In this document: positions 38,085-46,370 of the stretch, piece after piece | How the letters are laid out: each line of letters opens with the position of its first letter | Position numbering within the stretch: position 1 is the stretch's first letter | Assembly (NCBI RefSeq): GCF_000022065.1 | Contig: NC_011898.1 | Span: forward strand, 2,720,501 to 2,784,500 | Length of the DNA stretch: 64,000 nt | From: Ruminiclostridium cellulolyticum H10 | GTDB lineage: Bacteria > Bacillota > Clostridia > Acetivibrionales > DSM-1351 | Direction: 5' to 3' | The notes under the pieces: generated by a model | The model's input: the letters and a program-made list of their open reading frames with translations, nothing else | What the model was told of the DNA's origin: nothing | Database searches by the model: none | Position numbers and translations under genes: made by a program

Positions 38085-40436
38085 ATTAACGATTTTATTG
38101 AAATCAAGAATGCAAGAATACACAATCTTAAAGGAATAGATGTAAAAATCCCTAAAAACAAACTGACTGTTATCACAGGAGTATCAGGCAGTGGAAAGTC
38201 CAGTCTGGCATTTGATACCCTTTATGAAGAAGGAAAACGCCGTTACCTAATGTTTTCCGGCACACAGTTTATGATTGACAGTACGCCGACCTTTGACAGT
38301 ATATCAGGACTTTCCCCCACTGTTGCAGTTGAACAACGAATTATAAGGCAATCCAACCCACGCAGTACTGTAGGTACCCGGACTAAAATCGGTAATATCC
38401 TCGCTATGTTATTTGCGGCTTATGGAACAAGGGATAGTAAATATGACGACGGTCTTCCCTTGTCTATGGAAATGTTTCAGAAAAATTCTCCAAAGGGAAT
38501 GTGCGTTAAATGTTTGGGTTCAGGGACAGTAAAAAAAGTGGATGAAGACAAATTGTTCGGAGATTTGTCTTTAAAAGTTGAAGATGTATGTCTTGGCTTG
38601 GGTAAACGTGGAAGTACAAAGAAAATGCTGGATAGTTTTTATAAATACCATAACATATCTCCAGACCAGAAACTATCATCTCTTACAGATGAGCAATTAT
38701 TTTGTTTAAAGTATGGAGACAGCGGAAAATCCTCTTTTATGGGATTTATACCATGGATATTTCATGTTACCAACGGTGCATTTTCAACCAATAGCCGTCT
38801 TTCTCATTTACTCACCGAAGCAGGATACATGACAAAACCTTCCTGTCCGAAATGCGGTGGTACAGGACTTGGAGTACATGCGTCCAGTACTACTATAGGC
38901 GGTAAAACTATTTCAGAACTTGAAAATATTTATATTAAAGATCTCTTTGATTTTCTCAATACTACTCCTTTAAAAAGGTCACCGTTGCTTAATGAGATAC
39001 TTACCAAACTTTCATGCATGGTTGACGTGGGACTTCACCACCTCTCCCTTTCCCGTCCGGTACCAACCCTTTCCGGCGGTGAGATACAAAGATTGTTTCT
39101 TGCTTCATATATTATTGCTGAAATGGACAGCATTATATTTGTTTTTGATGAACCCACAATAGGTCTGCATGAAGTGGAAAAAGAAAAGCTTATTTCAATA
39201 ATAAGAAACCTTGTAAACCGCGGTAACACCGTAATAGCCGTAGAGCATGACGAAAACTTTATGCGTTGTGCCGATTACATAATTGACCTTGGCCCATTTG
39301 CAGGAATTAACGGTGGAGAAAGGATTTTTCAAGGGAGCTTCGAAGAATTTCTGCAATGTAAGCATTCAAATACCGCACCATATTTAAAAAATAATGATAT
39401 TCTTAATATGAAATCAACCTACAGAACAGTTAATTCTGACAAAATACTCAAAGTCGAAAACGCAAATATTCATAACCTTAAGAATGTAACTGTCGATATT
39501 CCATTAGGCTTAATGGTAGGTGTTGCCGGGGTATCAGGCAGCGGTAAGTCAAGCCTTATTTCAGATACACTTGTTCCCAAACTAAAAATTTTACTAAATA
39601 ACAAATTTGTTGGAGACCAGAACGAGGACAATGAAGGAATTCCAGAAGATAATTCTGTCATAAGCGGTTGGGAACGAATAAAAAAATGCTTGGTTATAGA
39701 CCAAAAACCCATCGGCAGAAGTCGTACCTCATGTCCTGCCACCTATACAGGAGTTTTTGACCGCATCCGTGCTTTATTTGCAAAGGAAAGCGGTTCGTCT
39801 GCCGGGCTGTTTACTGTTAATTCTGAAGGTGGCTGCAAGGTGTGTAAGGGTGACGGTGAAGTTCATTATCATGTAGGTTTTGGAAATTTTATTGATACGG
39901 AATGTGAAGCGTGCAGCGGAACGGGCTTTATTCCTGAAGCTCTGGAAGTAACTCTAAATGGTAAAAACATAAAGGAAGTCCTGTCTTTTACAGTTGATGA
40001 GGCTGTATTATTTTTTAAAGGCAGAGACAAACAGATAGATAAAATACTTGCTACTCTCCAAAGGGTAGGTATGGGGTATATAACTCTAGGACAAAAAACA
40101 CCAACCATATCGGGAGGTGAAAGTCAGCGTATAAAGCTTGCAAAGGAGCTTTCAAAGGGACAAGCAGCCAAGGATGCAGTTTATATTCTTGATGAACCCA
40201 CAACGGGCTTGTCCTTTCACGATAGTGTACGGCTTATGAAGTTGATGGAAGAGCTTGTTACCAAAGGTAATACCGTCATTGTAACCGAACATGACCCCTA
40301 CATATTGTCTAACTGTGATTACATCTTTGAAATGGGCCCGGGGGGCGGAAGTGACGGAGGAAAACTGATTGCGGCAGGCTCTCCTGTGGATTTGAAAAAC
40401 AACCAAAATTCCATAATAGGAAGGTATTTAAAATGA
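38085..40436 (+). CDS. UvrA-like ABC ATPase (short UvrA paralogue), apparent ATT start
   Basis: 783 residues if begun at ATT 38085, about 7 nt behind GGGGTGA. Homology-like sequence (FIEIKNARIHNLKGIDVKIP, then GVSGSGKSSLAFDTLYEEGK) is continuous from there. The first in-frame ATG is only at 38250, after the first Walker A, and an in-frame TGA lies nine bases before ATT. It has two ATPase halves, each with an ABC signature (LSGGEIQRLFLAS and ISGGESQRIKLAKELS), two Walker A motifs (GVSGSGKSS) and zinc-type CxxC pairs (CVKCLGSGT, CPKCGGTG, CKVCKGDGE, CEACSGTG). It is shorter than housekeeping UvrA (about 940) and lacks part of the insertion region. Such paralogues are linked to resistance to DNA-binding compounds. 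It overlaps the next gene by 4 bp. Confidence 0.88.
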   Translation: MNDFIEIKNARIHNLKGIDVKIPKNKLTVITGVSGSGKSSLAFDTLYEEGKRRYLMFSGTQFMIDSTPTFDSISGLSPTVAVEQRIIRQSNPRSTVGTRTKIGNILAMLFAAYGTRDSKYDDGLPLSMEMFQKNSPKGMCVKCLGSGTVKKVDEDKLFGDLSLKVEDVCLGLGKRGSTKKMLDSFYKYHNISPDQKLSSLTDEQLFCLKYGDSGKSSFMGFIPWIFHVTNGAFSTNSRLSHLLTEAGYMTKPSCPKCGGTGLGVHASSTTIGGKTISELENIYIKDLFDFLNTTPLKRSPLLNEILTKLSCMVDVGLHHLSLSRPVPTLSGGEIQRLFLASYIIAEMDSIIFVFDEPTIGLHEVEKEKLISIIRNLVNRGNTVIAVEHDENFMRCADYIIDLGPFAGINGGERIFQGSFEEFLQCKHSNTAPYLKNNDILNMKSTYRTVNSDKILKVENANIHNLKNVTVDIPLGLMVGVAGVSGSGKSSLISDTLVPKLKILLNNKFVGDQNEDNEGIPEDNSVISGWERIKKCLVIDQKPIGRSRTSCPATYTGVFDRIRALFAKESGSSAGLFTVNSEGGCKVCKGDGEVHYHVGFGNFIDTECEACSGTGFIPEALEVTLNGKNIKEVLSFTVDEAVLFFKGRDKQIDKILATLQRVGMGYITLGQKTPTISGGESQRIKLAKELSKGQAAKDAVYILDEPTTGLSFHDSVRLMKLMEELVTKGNTVIVTEHDPYILSNCDYIFEMGPGGGSDGGKLIAAGSPVDLKNNQNSIIGRYLK

Positions 40437-41362
40437 AAAATGTTCTGTCAGAATATATTGATAATTATATAAAACAAAAGCACTATCGACTTATAAATAG
40501 TATACTGCTTTTTAGAGACGGCGAACCTGTTCTGAAAAAATACTATAATAACTTCAATGAAAACAGCCGTAATAATATAAAATCCATTTGGAAAAGCATT
40601 TTATCTATTTGCACAGGAATATGTCTTGATAAGGGTTACATAAAAAACCTTGATGAACCTGTTTCAAATTATTTAAGTGAATTTGCTGCCAACAATCATC
40701 CGTACCACAAGTTGATTACCATACGCCATTTACTAACAATGTCATCGGGGATATACTGGAACGGTGGTATTCATTACCACTGCCCCATGCTTGAACAGCT
40801 CTGGCGTTCGGATAATTGTCTGGAACACTTGGCTGACACAGCCATGGCAAATGTACCGGGAACAAAATTCGTATATAAGGAATGGGATGTCATTTTACTT
40901 TCTGGAGTCATTTCCAGAGCCGCAAATATGAATACCTACGAATTTTGTAAATCTTATTTGTATGAGCCTCTTGGAATAACAAGAGGTGAGTGGGCGAGGT
41001 TGCCGGGAGGTATAGATTACAGTATAGACAGAAATTTTGATATTGAGGCTCAATCCGATTTATCAGCCGGTGATTTGGCTAAAATTGGTTTCTTGCTTCT
41101 TAATAAGGGGAACGGTATTTTGAGCGAGAGTTATATAAATCAAGCTGTTTTACCTTCTACAAATACGCCGGAATACGGATATCTTTTCTGGCTGTTCGAA
41201 GGAGGCTTTGCATGCAGAGGCTATGGAGGTCAGGAAATAAATGTAGTCCCCGGCAAAAATATAGTATATGTTATTCAGGCAACACCCACAAGCCGCAGCA
41301 AAAGCTATGGAGATGTTTTCAAGGTATGTCTGGATTTAATGGACAATGGCAATATGTTGTAG
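40433..41362 (+). CDS. Serine hydrolase of the beta-lactamase / class C fold
   Basis: 309 residues starting at ATG 40433 (ATGA overlap with the UvrA-like gene, so translation is coupled). The catalytic SxxK is seen as S-I-W-K near residue 52, followed by a helix; the region HLLTMSSGIYWNGG and FVYKEWDVILLSG (Tyr of the YxN-like element) fit PF00144. There is no signal peptide, so it should act in the cytoplasm, unlike secreted penicillin-binding relatives. Members cleave esters, amides or D-amino-acid peptides. Given its operon (UvrA-like ATPase and an FMN dehydrogenase), a small-molecule detoxifying or tailoring role is possible. Confidence 0.82.
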   Translation: MKNVLSEYIDNYIKQKHYRLINSILLFRDGEPVLKKYYNNFNENSRNNIKSIWKSILSICTGICLDKGYIKNLDEPVSNYLSEFAANNHPYHKLITIRHLLTMSSGIYWNGGIHYHCPMLEQLWRSDNCLEHLADTAMANVPGTKFVYKEWDVILLSGVISRAANMNTYEFCKSYLYEPLGITRGEWARLPGGIDYSIDRNFDIEAQSDLSAGDLAKIGFLLLNKGNGILSESYINQAVLPSTNTPEYGYLFWLFEGGFACRGYGGQEINVVPGKNIVYVIQATPTSRSKSYGDVFKVCLDLMDNGNML

Positions 41363-41404
41363 TAATCTTCAAATAATAAAATTAATTACAGATGGAGGTT
41401 CAAG

Positions 41405-42307
41405 ATGAAACAAAATACACCTCATAATTACAGAACAGGTGATTCAAACGAAATTACACGCCAGTACTTTGATTCACTTTTAATTGAAATGCGTCATATT
41501 GATTCGGTAATACCATCTACTACATTTGAACTTTATGGCGAAAATTTTTCTACACCGATTATGACAGCTGCACTGTCCCATCTCAATAACAGCCGTGCCA
41601 ACGGAATGGTTGAAATGGCTAAAGGAGCTATGGCTGCTAATGCGGTTATGTGGACTGGAATGGGGGATGATGCTGAGCTGGAAGCAATTACAGCCACCGG
41701 TGCCAAAACAATAAAAATAATAAAACCTCATTCCGATAACAATACAATTTTTAAGAAAATTGAACATGCGGAAAAATGCGGCGTACTTGCCCTTGGCATG
41801 GACATTGATCATTCCTTTAACAATAAAGGTGAATTTGATAATGTTTTAGGCCTTCCAATGTCAGGTAAAACACTTGATGAAATAAAAGAATTTGTAAATG
41901 CTACAAAGCTGCCTTTTGTAATTAAAGGAGTGCTTAGTGAAAAGGATATATACAAATGTCTGGAAGCAGGTGTCAAGGGTATCGTGGTCTCTCACCATCA
42001 TGGAATTATGGATTTTGCAGTTCCTCCCCTTATGGTGTTGCCCAAGATTGCAAGAGTAGTAGACCGCAGTATTCCTATTTTTGTGGATTGCGGTGTCGCC
42101 AGCGGTATAGACGTGTTTAAGGCATTGGCCCTTGGTGCTGATGCAGTTTCCGTTGGTCTTACGTTGATTCCCCACCTTAACGAAGCCGGAGCAGATGGGG
42201 TGCAGAATGTAATTGAAGAAATGACACAAGAATTGGCAGGTGTAATGGCAAGGACATGTTCAAAGGACATTGCCTCCATTGATTCTTCTGTGATTTGGAA
42301 TATATAA
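41405..42307 (+). CDS. FMN-dependent alpha-hydroxy-acid dehydrogenase-like protein
   Basis: 300 residues; ATG at 41405 after GGAGG (42 bp behind the hydrolase gene). TIM-barrel signatures of the lactate oxidase / glycolate oxidase family are present: TPIMTAALSH, LPFVIKGVLSEKDIYKCLEAG, then the active-site stretch GIVVSHHHGIMDF, and PIFVDCGVASGIDVFKALALGAD for FMN phosphate binding. The usual S-N-H-G-G-R has become S-H-H-H-G-I: a His is kept but the substrate-binding Arg is lost, so the substrate is probably not a simple 2-hydroxy acid. It is about 50 residues shorter than typical members at the N-terminus. A 3'-end copy of this gene is found as a remnant at 43532-43666. Confidence 0.83.
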   Translation: MKQNTPHNYRTGDSNEITRQYFDSLLIEMRHIDSVIPSTTFELYGENFSTPIMTAALSHLNNSRANGMVEMAKGAMAANAVMWTGMGDDAELEAITATGAKTIKIIKPHSDNNTIFKKIEHAEKCGVLALGMDIDHSFNNKGEFDNVLGLPMSGKTLDEIKEFVNATKLPFVIKGVLSEKDIYKCLEAGVKGIVVSHHHGIMDFAVPPLMVLPKIARVVDRSIPIFVDCGVASGIDVFKALALGADAVSVGLTLIPHLNEAGADGVQNVIEEMTQELAGVMARTCSKDIASIDSSVIWNI

Positions 42308-42312
42308 AGAAA

Positions 42313-42617
42313 AAGGGCTGTCGCAGAATTAATTTTTATCTTTTTTAACTTGTACGCGAGTATAAATTGTATCAATGGAAGCTTGGTTAAAGATATTTGC
42401 AGTTGTTTCTCGGCGAACGCGGGTATTTTACCGGAAAACCTACACGATGTAGGTTTTAGCGAAACCATGAATCATGGACGATGAATGTGAGCGACGGTAA
42501 AATACCCCAAGCTGAGCCGATAGAAAATCAAGCAAATATCTTGGAAGCAATCATTGATATAATTTTATACGGGAGTACCGGTTGAAAACTGAAGAACTAT
42601 GGTTTGCAACAGCCCTT
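42313..42617. repeat. 305-bp imperfect palindrome framed by terminator halves
   Basis: The ends are inverted (AAGGGCTGTCGCA and TGCAACAGCCCTT). Matching inner blocks follow in mirror order: TATCAATGgAAGC / GCAATCATTGATA, AGATATTTGC / GCAAATATCTT, CTCGGC / GCTGAG, GGGTATTTTACCG / CGGTAAAATACCC, and a tip hairpin AACCTACA-TGTAGGTT. The whole segment can fold as one long broken hairpin. It fills the gap between two convergent genes and could act as a two-way terminator, a MITE, or a structured RNA. Confidence 0.8.
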
Positions 42618-42639
42618 CAGATTGCCTACTTATACCTAT

Positions 42640-43131
42640 TTACCTAATTTTTGCTTCTTCAGTCTCTACCTTATTCACAAAGTCCATATTATAACGGACA
42701 GCACCGTGGTCTTTAATTACCGTTGCTCTTGTAATGTGGATCGCCAAAATAACGCAGTTTTCATCCTGTTCATTATTTGCATGGTCATACCATTTGGCGA
42801 ATGTTTTGCGAAGTTTAGTCCTTAGCTCAGCGTTTTTCGGATCTAAAACCCATCCGAGGTTTTCGCCTATTCCATTTCCGGAAAACCACTCTAAGCAAAC
42901 CGAAAATGCAACTTCATTGTTTTGAGCTATCTGCTGCATTTTAGTTGATGTGGCCCAAGTAGTAACATAAAACACGCCATCTTCATAATGAGCATCCACA
43001 TCGCGGACATAAGGACGGGGTTTTCCGTCAGTGTTTGGTTCCATTGCGATAGTTGAGAGAGAGATGACATTATCCTTTCCGTTGCCGCATCTTTCCTCAA
43101 TTAATTTCAATCCTTCTTCGTACCTGCTCAA
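42640..43131 (-). CDS. Pyridoxamine 5'-phosphate oxidase-like FMN-binding protein
   Basis: 163 residues; ATG at 43131 after GGAGGAG. It is a split-barrel flavin-binding protein of the PNPOx-like superfamily: KPRPYVRDVDAHYEDGVFYV, then ATSTKMQQIAQNNEVAF, the typical strand pattern for these small FMN or F420-type reductases. The true substrate cannot be told from sequence. It is not in an operon with either neighbour: a palindromic element lies downstream and gene debris upstream. Confidence 0.85.
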   Translation of the reverse strand: MSRYEEGLKLIEERCGNGKDNVISLSTIAMEPNTDGKPRPYVRDVDAHYEDGVFYVTTWATSTKMQQIAQNNEVAFSVCLEWFSGNGIGENLGWVLDPKNAELRTKLRKTFAKWYDHANNEQDENCVILAIHITRATVIKDHGAVRYNMDFVNKVETEEAKIR

Positions 43132-43192
43132 TTTTAACTCCTCCTAATACTAATATTCCATCATTTTTCATATGACGAATTAGTTAACACAT

Positions 43193-43474
43193 TTACAGCT
43201 TAAGCCACAAATCGGGATGAACACCACCTGTACATTTGCCATCACTGATGTTGCCCTTTAATATATTGTTGCCTTGTATACCTATATTACCGTCAGTCCC
43301 GAAGATGTACACTGCTTTTACGCTAACGCGACCGGGGGATCGAAGCCACCACCACCAACCCCATTCCGTACCCTGAAGTCTTGCTATTCGCTTACTGTTA
43401 TTTTCATCTTTTCTTTCAAACCAATATCTTTTATTTTTCCTCGTTTTACAATATTCTACAAATATTTGATTGTA
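43193..43474 (-). pseudogene. 3' remnant of a DUF6273-type surface-protein gene
   Basis: An open frame without a usable start (an in-frame stop bounds it at 43475-43477) encodes R-I-A-R-L-Q-G-T-E-W, then WWWWLRSPG, V-Y-I-F-G-T-D-G-N-I, and ends G-G-V-H-P-D-L-W-L-K-L just before TAA. This is the typical C-terminal pattern of clostridial DUF6273 proteins (WWLRSPG ... GVRPALWLKL). Only about the last 90 codons remain, so it is a gene remnant. Confidence 0.72.
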
Positions 43475-43531
43475 TTATAGCATAGCTAGTCTGGTGAAGC
43501 TACCAAAATATTTAATCCCTCACCTGAATAA

Positions 43532-43666
43532 GACGCAGCTGACGGCGTGCAGAAGATAATTGAAGAAATGGCTGAAGAACTGGCAGGTGTAATGGCAAGG
43601 ACATGTTCAGAGGACATTGCCTCCATTAATTCTTCATTTATAAATTACTCAACTGCTTGCACTTGA
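43532..43666 (+). pseudogene. 3' remnant duplicate of the FMN dehydrogenase gene
   Basis: This stretch closely matches 42187-42307 of the intact gene: ADGVQKIIEEMAEELAGVMA and RTCSEDIASINSSF mirror its last 38 codons, then it runs 10 codons further to TGA. There is no 5' part. It overlaps the last 18 bp of the permease gene on the other strand. Confidence 0.85.
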
Positions 43667-44461
43667 GTAATTTCTGATTGCAACCTTCCACAAGAGACGT
43701 ACCAATACAAAAGCCACAACGGGAGCAATTAGTCCCCATGCAAAATACAGTGGGCTCATCTTATCGAGAATAAAAAGAGCTGGAAAGTTTGTTACCACAA
43801 AGATAGGAATTACAAAGATTCCGATCCTTTGAAACCATTTACCAAAAACTACCATAGGTACATTATTTATATCCCAGAAGGAATTAAAGGTCTCACCTAT
43901 TGCACTTGTGTTTATAAACCAAAAGGTTAAAATCTGAGGAATAAGAAAAAGTGAATAGCCTATAGCAACACCGCAGGCAATAAACATTGCGTAGCCAAGA
44001 ATTTGAAGTATCGTCAGGGAAAGCTTCATCCTGATAACTCCCAAAGCTACTAGAATAATACCGGCTGTAACGTCAGTCACGAACAACCCCATATCCGAAC
44101 GTCGTAAAGTTGCAATAAACTGGACTGAAACAGGTTTAACCATGTAAAAATCCAACATTCCCTCACGCACCAAAGTACGCATACTTATAAAATTGACCAT
44201 GAACAGCCCTGCATGGAAGCCTGTCAGAATGATAAATGTCCCTGCAAAAATCAAAAGCTCATTTGGAGTAAAGCCATTTATATTGGCACCTGAACGGAAG
44301 ATTACAATAACATAAAGAAGCTTTACAAAGAGGTATCCGATTTCCATTGCTATACCTGAAAAAAAATTAACTCTGTACTCCATTTGTGCCATTATATTGT
44401 TTTTTACAAATATCCAATAGACAATAATATGCTTTTTTATAGCTTTAAGAATTCTCTCCAT
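43649..44461 (-). CDS. ABC-2 family permease (second subunit)
   Basis: 270 residues with about six membrane helices. It is of the ABC-2 / DUF990 permease type that pairs with a second permease and a NatA-like ATPase; the seven-base gap to the upstream permease supports this. The N-terminal K-N-N-I-M-A-Q-M-E-Y-R-V-N-F-F pattern is the typical entry of this family and is echoed by the partner (MQNAMEYRANFF). It closes the exporter that follows the radical SAM genes. The substrate is unknown. Confidence 0.88.
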   Translation of the reverse strand: MERILKAIKKHIIVYWIFVKNNIMAQMEYRVNFFSGIAMEIGYLFVKLLYVIVIFRSGANINGFTPNELLIFAGTFIILTGFHAGLFMVNFISMRTLVREGMLDFYMVKPVSVQFIATLRRSDMGLFVTDVTAGIILVALGVIRMKLSLTILQILGYAMFIACGVAIGYSLFLIPQILTFWFINTSAIGETFNSFWDINNVPMVVFGKWFQRIGIFVIPIFVVTNFPALFILDKMSPLYFAWGLIAPVVAFVLVRLLWKVAIRNYSSASS

Positions 44462-44468
44462 TTTAGCT

Positions 44469-45278
44469 TTAGCCCCCTACCGCTATGTACTTCTTTGACC
44501 CTATGAGCCAGAATATATTGGCCAGCAGTGCAATACACAATATCCACCCCACCTGTATACACAGGCCTCTTGCTATTCCCCAACCCGTAATTTGGGAATT
44601 CAAAACATCAACGGGAAAGTTGATAGTATACTTAAACGGCATCAAATCCAGTATGGACACCACTTTTGCACCGAAAATACTAAGGGGAAAAATACCACCG
44701 CTTAAAGTAATAATTATTATTCGTACTGCCTCAAAAATAAATCCGATTTCATTGAGCCAGAAGCAAAGAGTGCTTACGCAAAAGAAGATTAAAAAATTAA
44801 GGCACAGAGATAATATCAAAGAAATAGTAAACGCCGCCATAGCCTGTCCTGTAAGAACGACACCCAGCGAAAACTTCAGTACTAAAATGGAAGTAATGAA
44901 TAGAATCATCATTACGACAAGATTTACAACCTTTTGCCCCATAAAGCAGCAAAGCTTATGGGTAAAATATCCTATCGGACGGACAATAAATTTGTTTAGC
45001 CCGCCGTTTTTTATATCCTCATTTATTTCAGCTTCAAAATCAGTTCTGACAAACCGTGATACCAGCTGGGCTATAACTGTGTATTGGATAATCTGAGCAA
45101 AAGAATATCCAAAGACTACAGAATTGCCTGAATTTTTATAGACAGATATCCACAGAAAGGTTTGTATAAAAATAGGAACTATTGCAGCAAGTATGCTTAA
45201 GAAAAAATTTGCACGATACTCCATTGCATTCTGCATTCCAATTTGAAATGAAAACAGATATTTGTTAGATGATCTCAT
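44469..45278 (-). CDS. ABC-2 family permease (first subunit)
   Basis: 269 residues with about six membrane helices, of the same ABC-2 / DUF990 type as its neighbour. MQNAMEYRANFFLSILAA near residue 15 marks the family start. It lies 9 bp after the ATPase gene and 7 bp before the second permease, so the three form one heterodimeric exporter unit. Confidence 0.88.
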   Translation of the reverse strand: MRSSNKYLFSFQIGMQNAMEYRANFFLSILAAIVPIFIQTFLWISVYKNSGNSVVFGYSFAQIIQYTVIAQLVSRFVRTDFEAEINEDIKNGGLNKFIVRPIGYFTHKLCCFMGQKVVNLVVMMILFITSILVLKFSLGVVLTGQAMAAFTISLILSLCLNFLIFFCVSTLCFWLNEIGFIFEAVRIIIITLSGGIFPLSIFGAKVVSILDLMPFKYTINFPVDVLNSQITGWGIARGLCIQVGWILCIALLANIFWLIGSKKYIAVGG

Positions 45279-45287
45279 TAATTAATT

Positions 45288-46262
45288 CTATCCTTTCTGA
45301 AGCAGCATTGCTATCCCATCCTCAACAGGGACATCGACAATATTAAAATCCTCAACCGGGAGGTTATCCTGTATACTCTTTGTCAACTGTAACGCATTTT
45401 GGCGGTAAACCTCAAAGGTGGCTGATTTGCCGTCAGTTTCAAGCAATTCTCCGAAGCTTTTCAGCACAGGCAATTCCACTTGCCGGGATAATTGCAGACG
45501 AATCAGCTTTTTTCCTCTGAATACATCATTTATCCTTGCCAATTCACCGTCATAAACCACGGCTCCTTTGCTTATAACAACAGCACGCCTGCAAAGATCT
45601 TCAATATCCTTCATATAGTGACTTGTGAGAAGTATTGTAGATTTATACTGTTCATTGTAGTATTTCAAAAAGTTGCGAATTTTCTTTTGTGACATTATAT
45701 CTAACCCGATAGTCGGCTCATCAAGGAACAGAACCCTTGGTCTATGTATAAGAGCTGCAATCAGCTCCATTTTCATCCGTTCACCAAGGGAAAGACGACG
45801 GACCTGGATATTCAGCAAATGCTTTACGTCAAGGAGTTCTGCAAGTTCTTCCAGAAACTGTGAATAAGCCTTATTATCTATTTCATAAATACACTTATTC
45901 AGATAAAAAGATTCACTGGCGGGAAGATCCCACCACAGCTGATTCTTTTGACCCATAACAATAGAGATATTCCTTTTGAATTCAACTTTTCGTTCCCATG
46001 GCACAAAGCCGCATATTCTGGCTTCTCCACTGGTAGGAAAAAGTATTCCCGACAGCATTTTCAAGGTAGTTGTTTTACCTGCACCGTTCGAGCCTATAAA
46101 TCCTACCATTTCACCTGCTTGAATTTCAAAGGAAACCTCTTTTACAGCATCTTTATATAGTTTTTCTCTATGAAAAAGATTTTTTACGGAGTTTCCAAGT
46201 CCTGTCTGTTTTTCGTAATATGAAAATTGCTTTGAAAGTAATCTTACTTCAATTTCGGACAT
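45288..46262 (-). CDS. ABC transporter ATPase (NatA-like)
   Basis: 324 residues; ATG at 46262 after AGGAG. Walker A is GSNGAGKTT near residue 60, the signature is LSLGERMKMEL, and Walker B is RVLFLDEPTIGLD; the H-loop is SHYMKDIEDL. The C-terminal 90 residues form the extra domain usual in drug-type exporters. It drives the two ABC-2 permeases encoded 9 bp downstream. The 108-bp gap to the radical SAM genes upstream may hold a promoter or simply be a longer intra-operon spacer. Confidence 0.92.
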   Translation of the reverse strand: MSEIEVRLLSKQFSYYEKQTGLGNSVKNLFHREKLYKDAVKEVSFEIQAGEMVGFIGSNGAGKTTTLKMLSGILFPTSGEARICGFVPWERKVEFKRNISIVMGQKNQLWWDLPASESFYLNKCIYEIDNKAYSQFLEELAELLDVKHLLNIQVRRLSLGERMKMELIAALIHRPRVLFLDEPTIGLDIMSQKKIRNFLKYYNEQYKSTILLTSHYMKDIEDLCRRAVVISKGAVVYDGELARINDVFRGKKLIRLQLSRQVELPVLKSFGELLETDGKSATFEVYRQNALQLTKSIQDNLPVEDFNIVDVPVEDGIAMLLQKG

Positions 46263-46370
46263 TTTTAGCTTCTCCTGTATAAGTAATTTACTTTACCAAC
46301 TATACCATAACTGGCAAAATAAGTAAATATTGCGTATATTTCTTGAATTATTTCTTTTGTTGAACTATGT

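Noticed and set aside
41861-42468. Minus-strand open frames opposite the FMN dehydrogenase and running into the palindrome
   Set aside because: The coding evidence is clearly on the plus strand; these frames show no family pattern or ribosome sites.
46263-46370. Possible RiPP precursor gene between the radical SAM genes and the ABC exporter
   Set aside because: The 108-bp gap has no start with a ribosome site followed by a sensible short frame on the minus strand.
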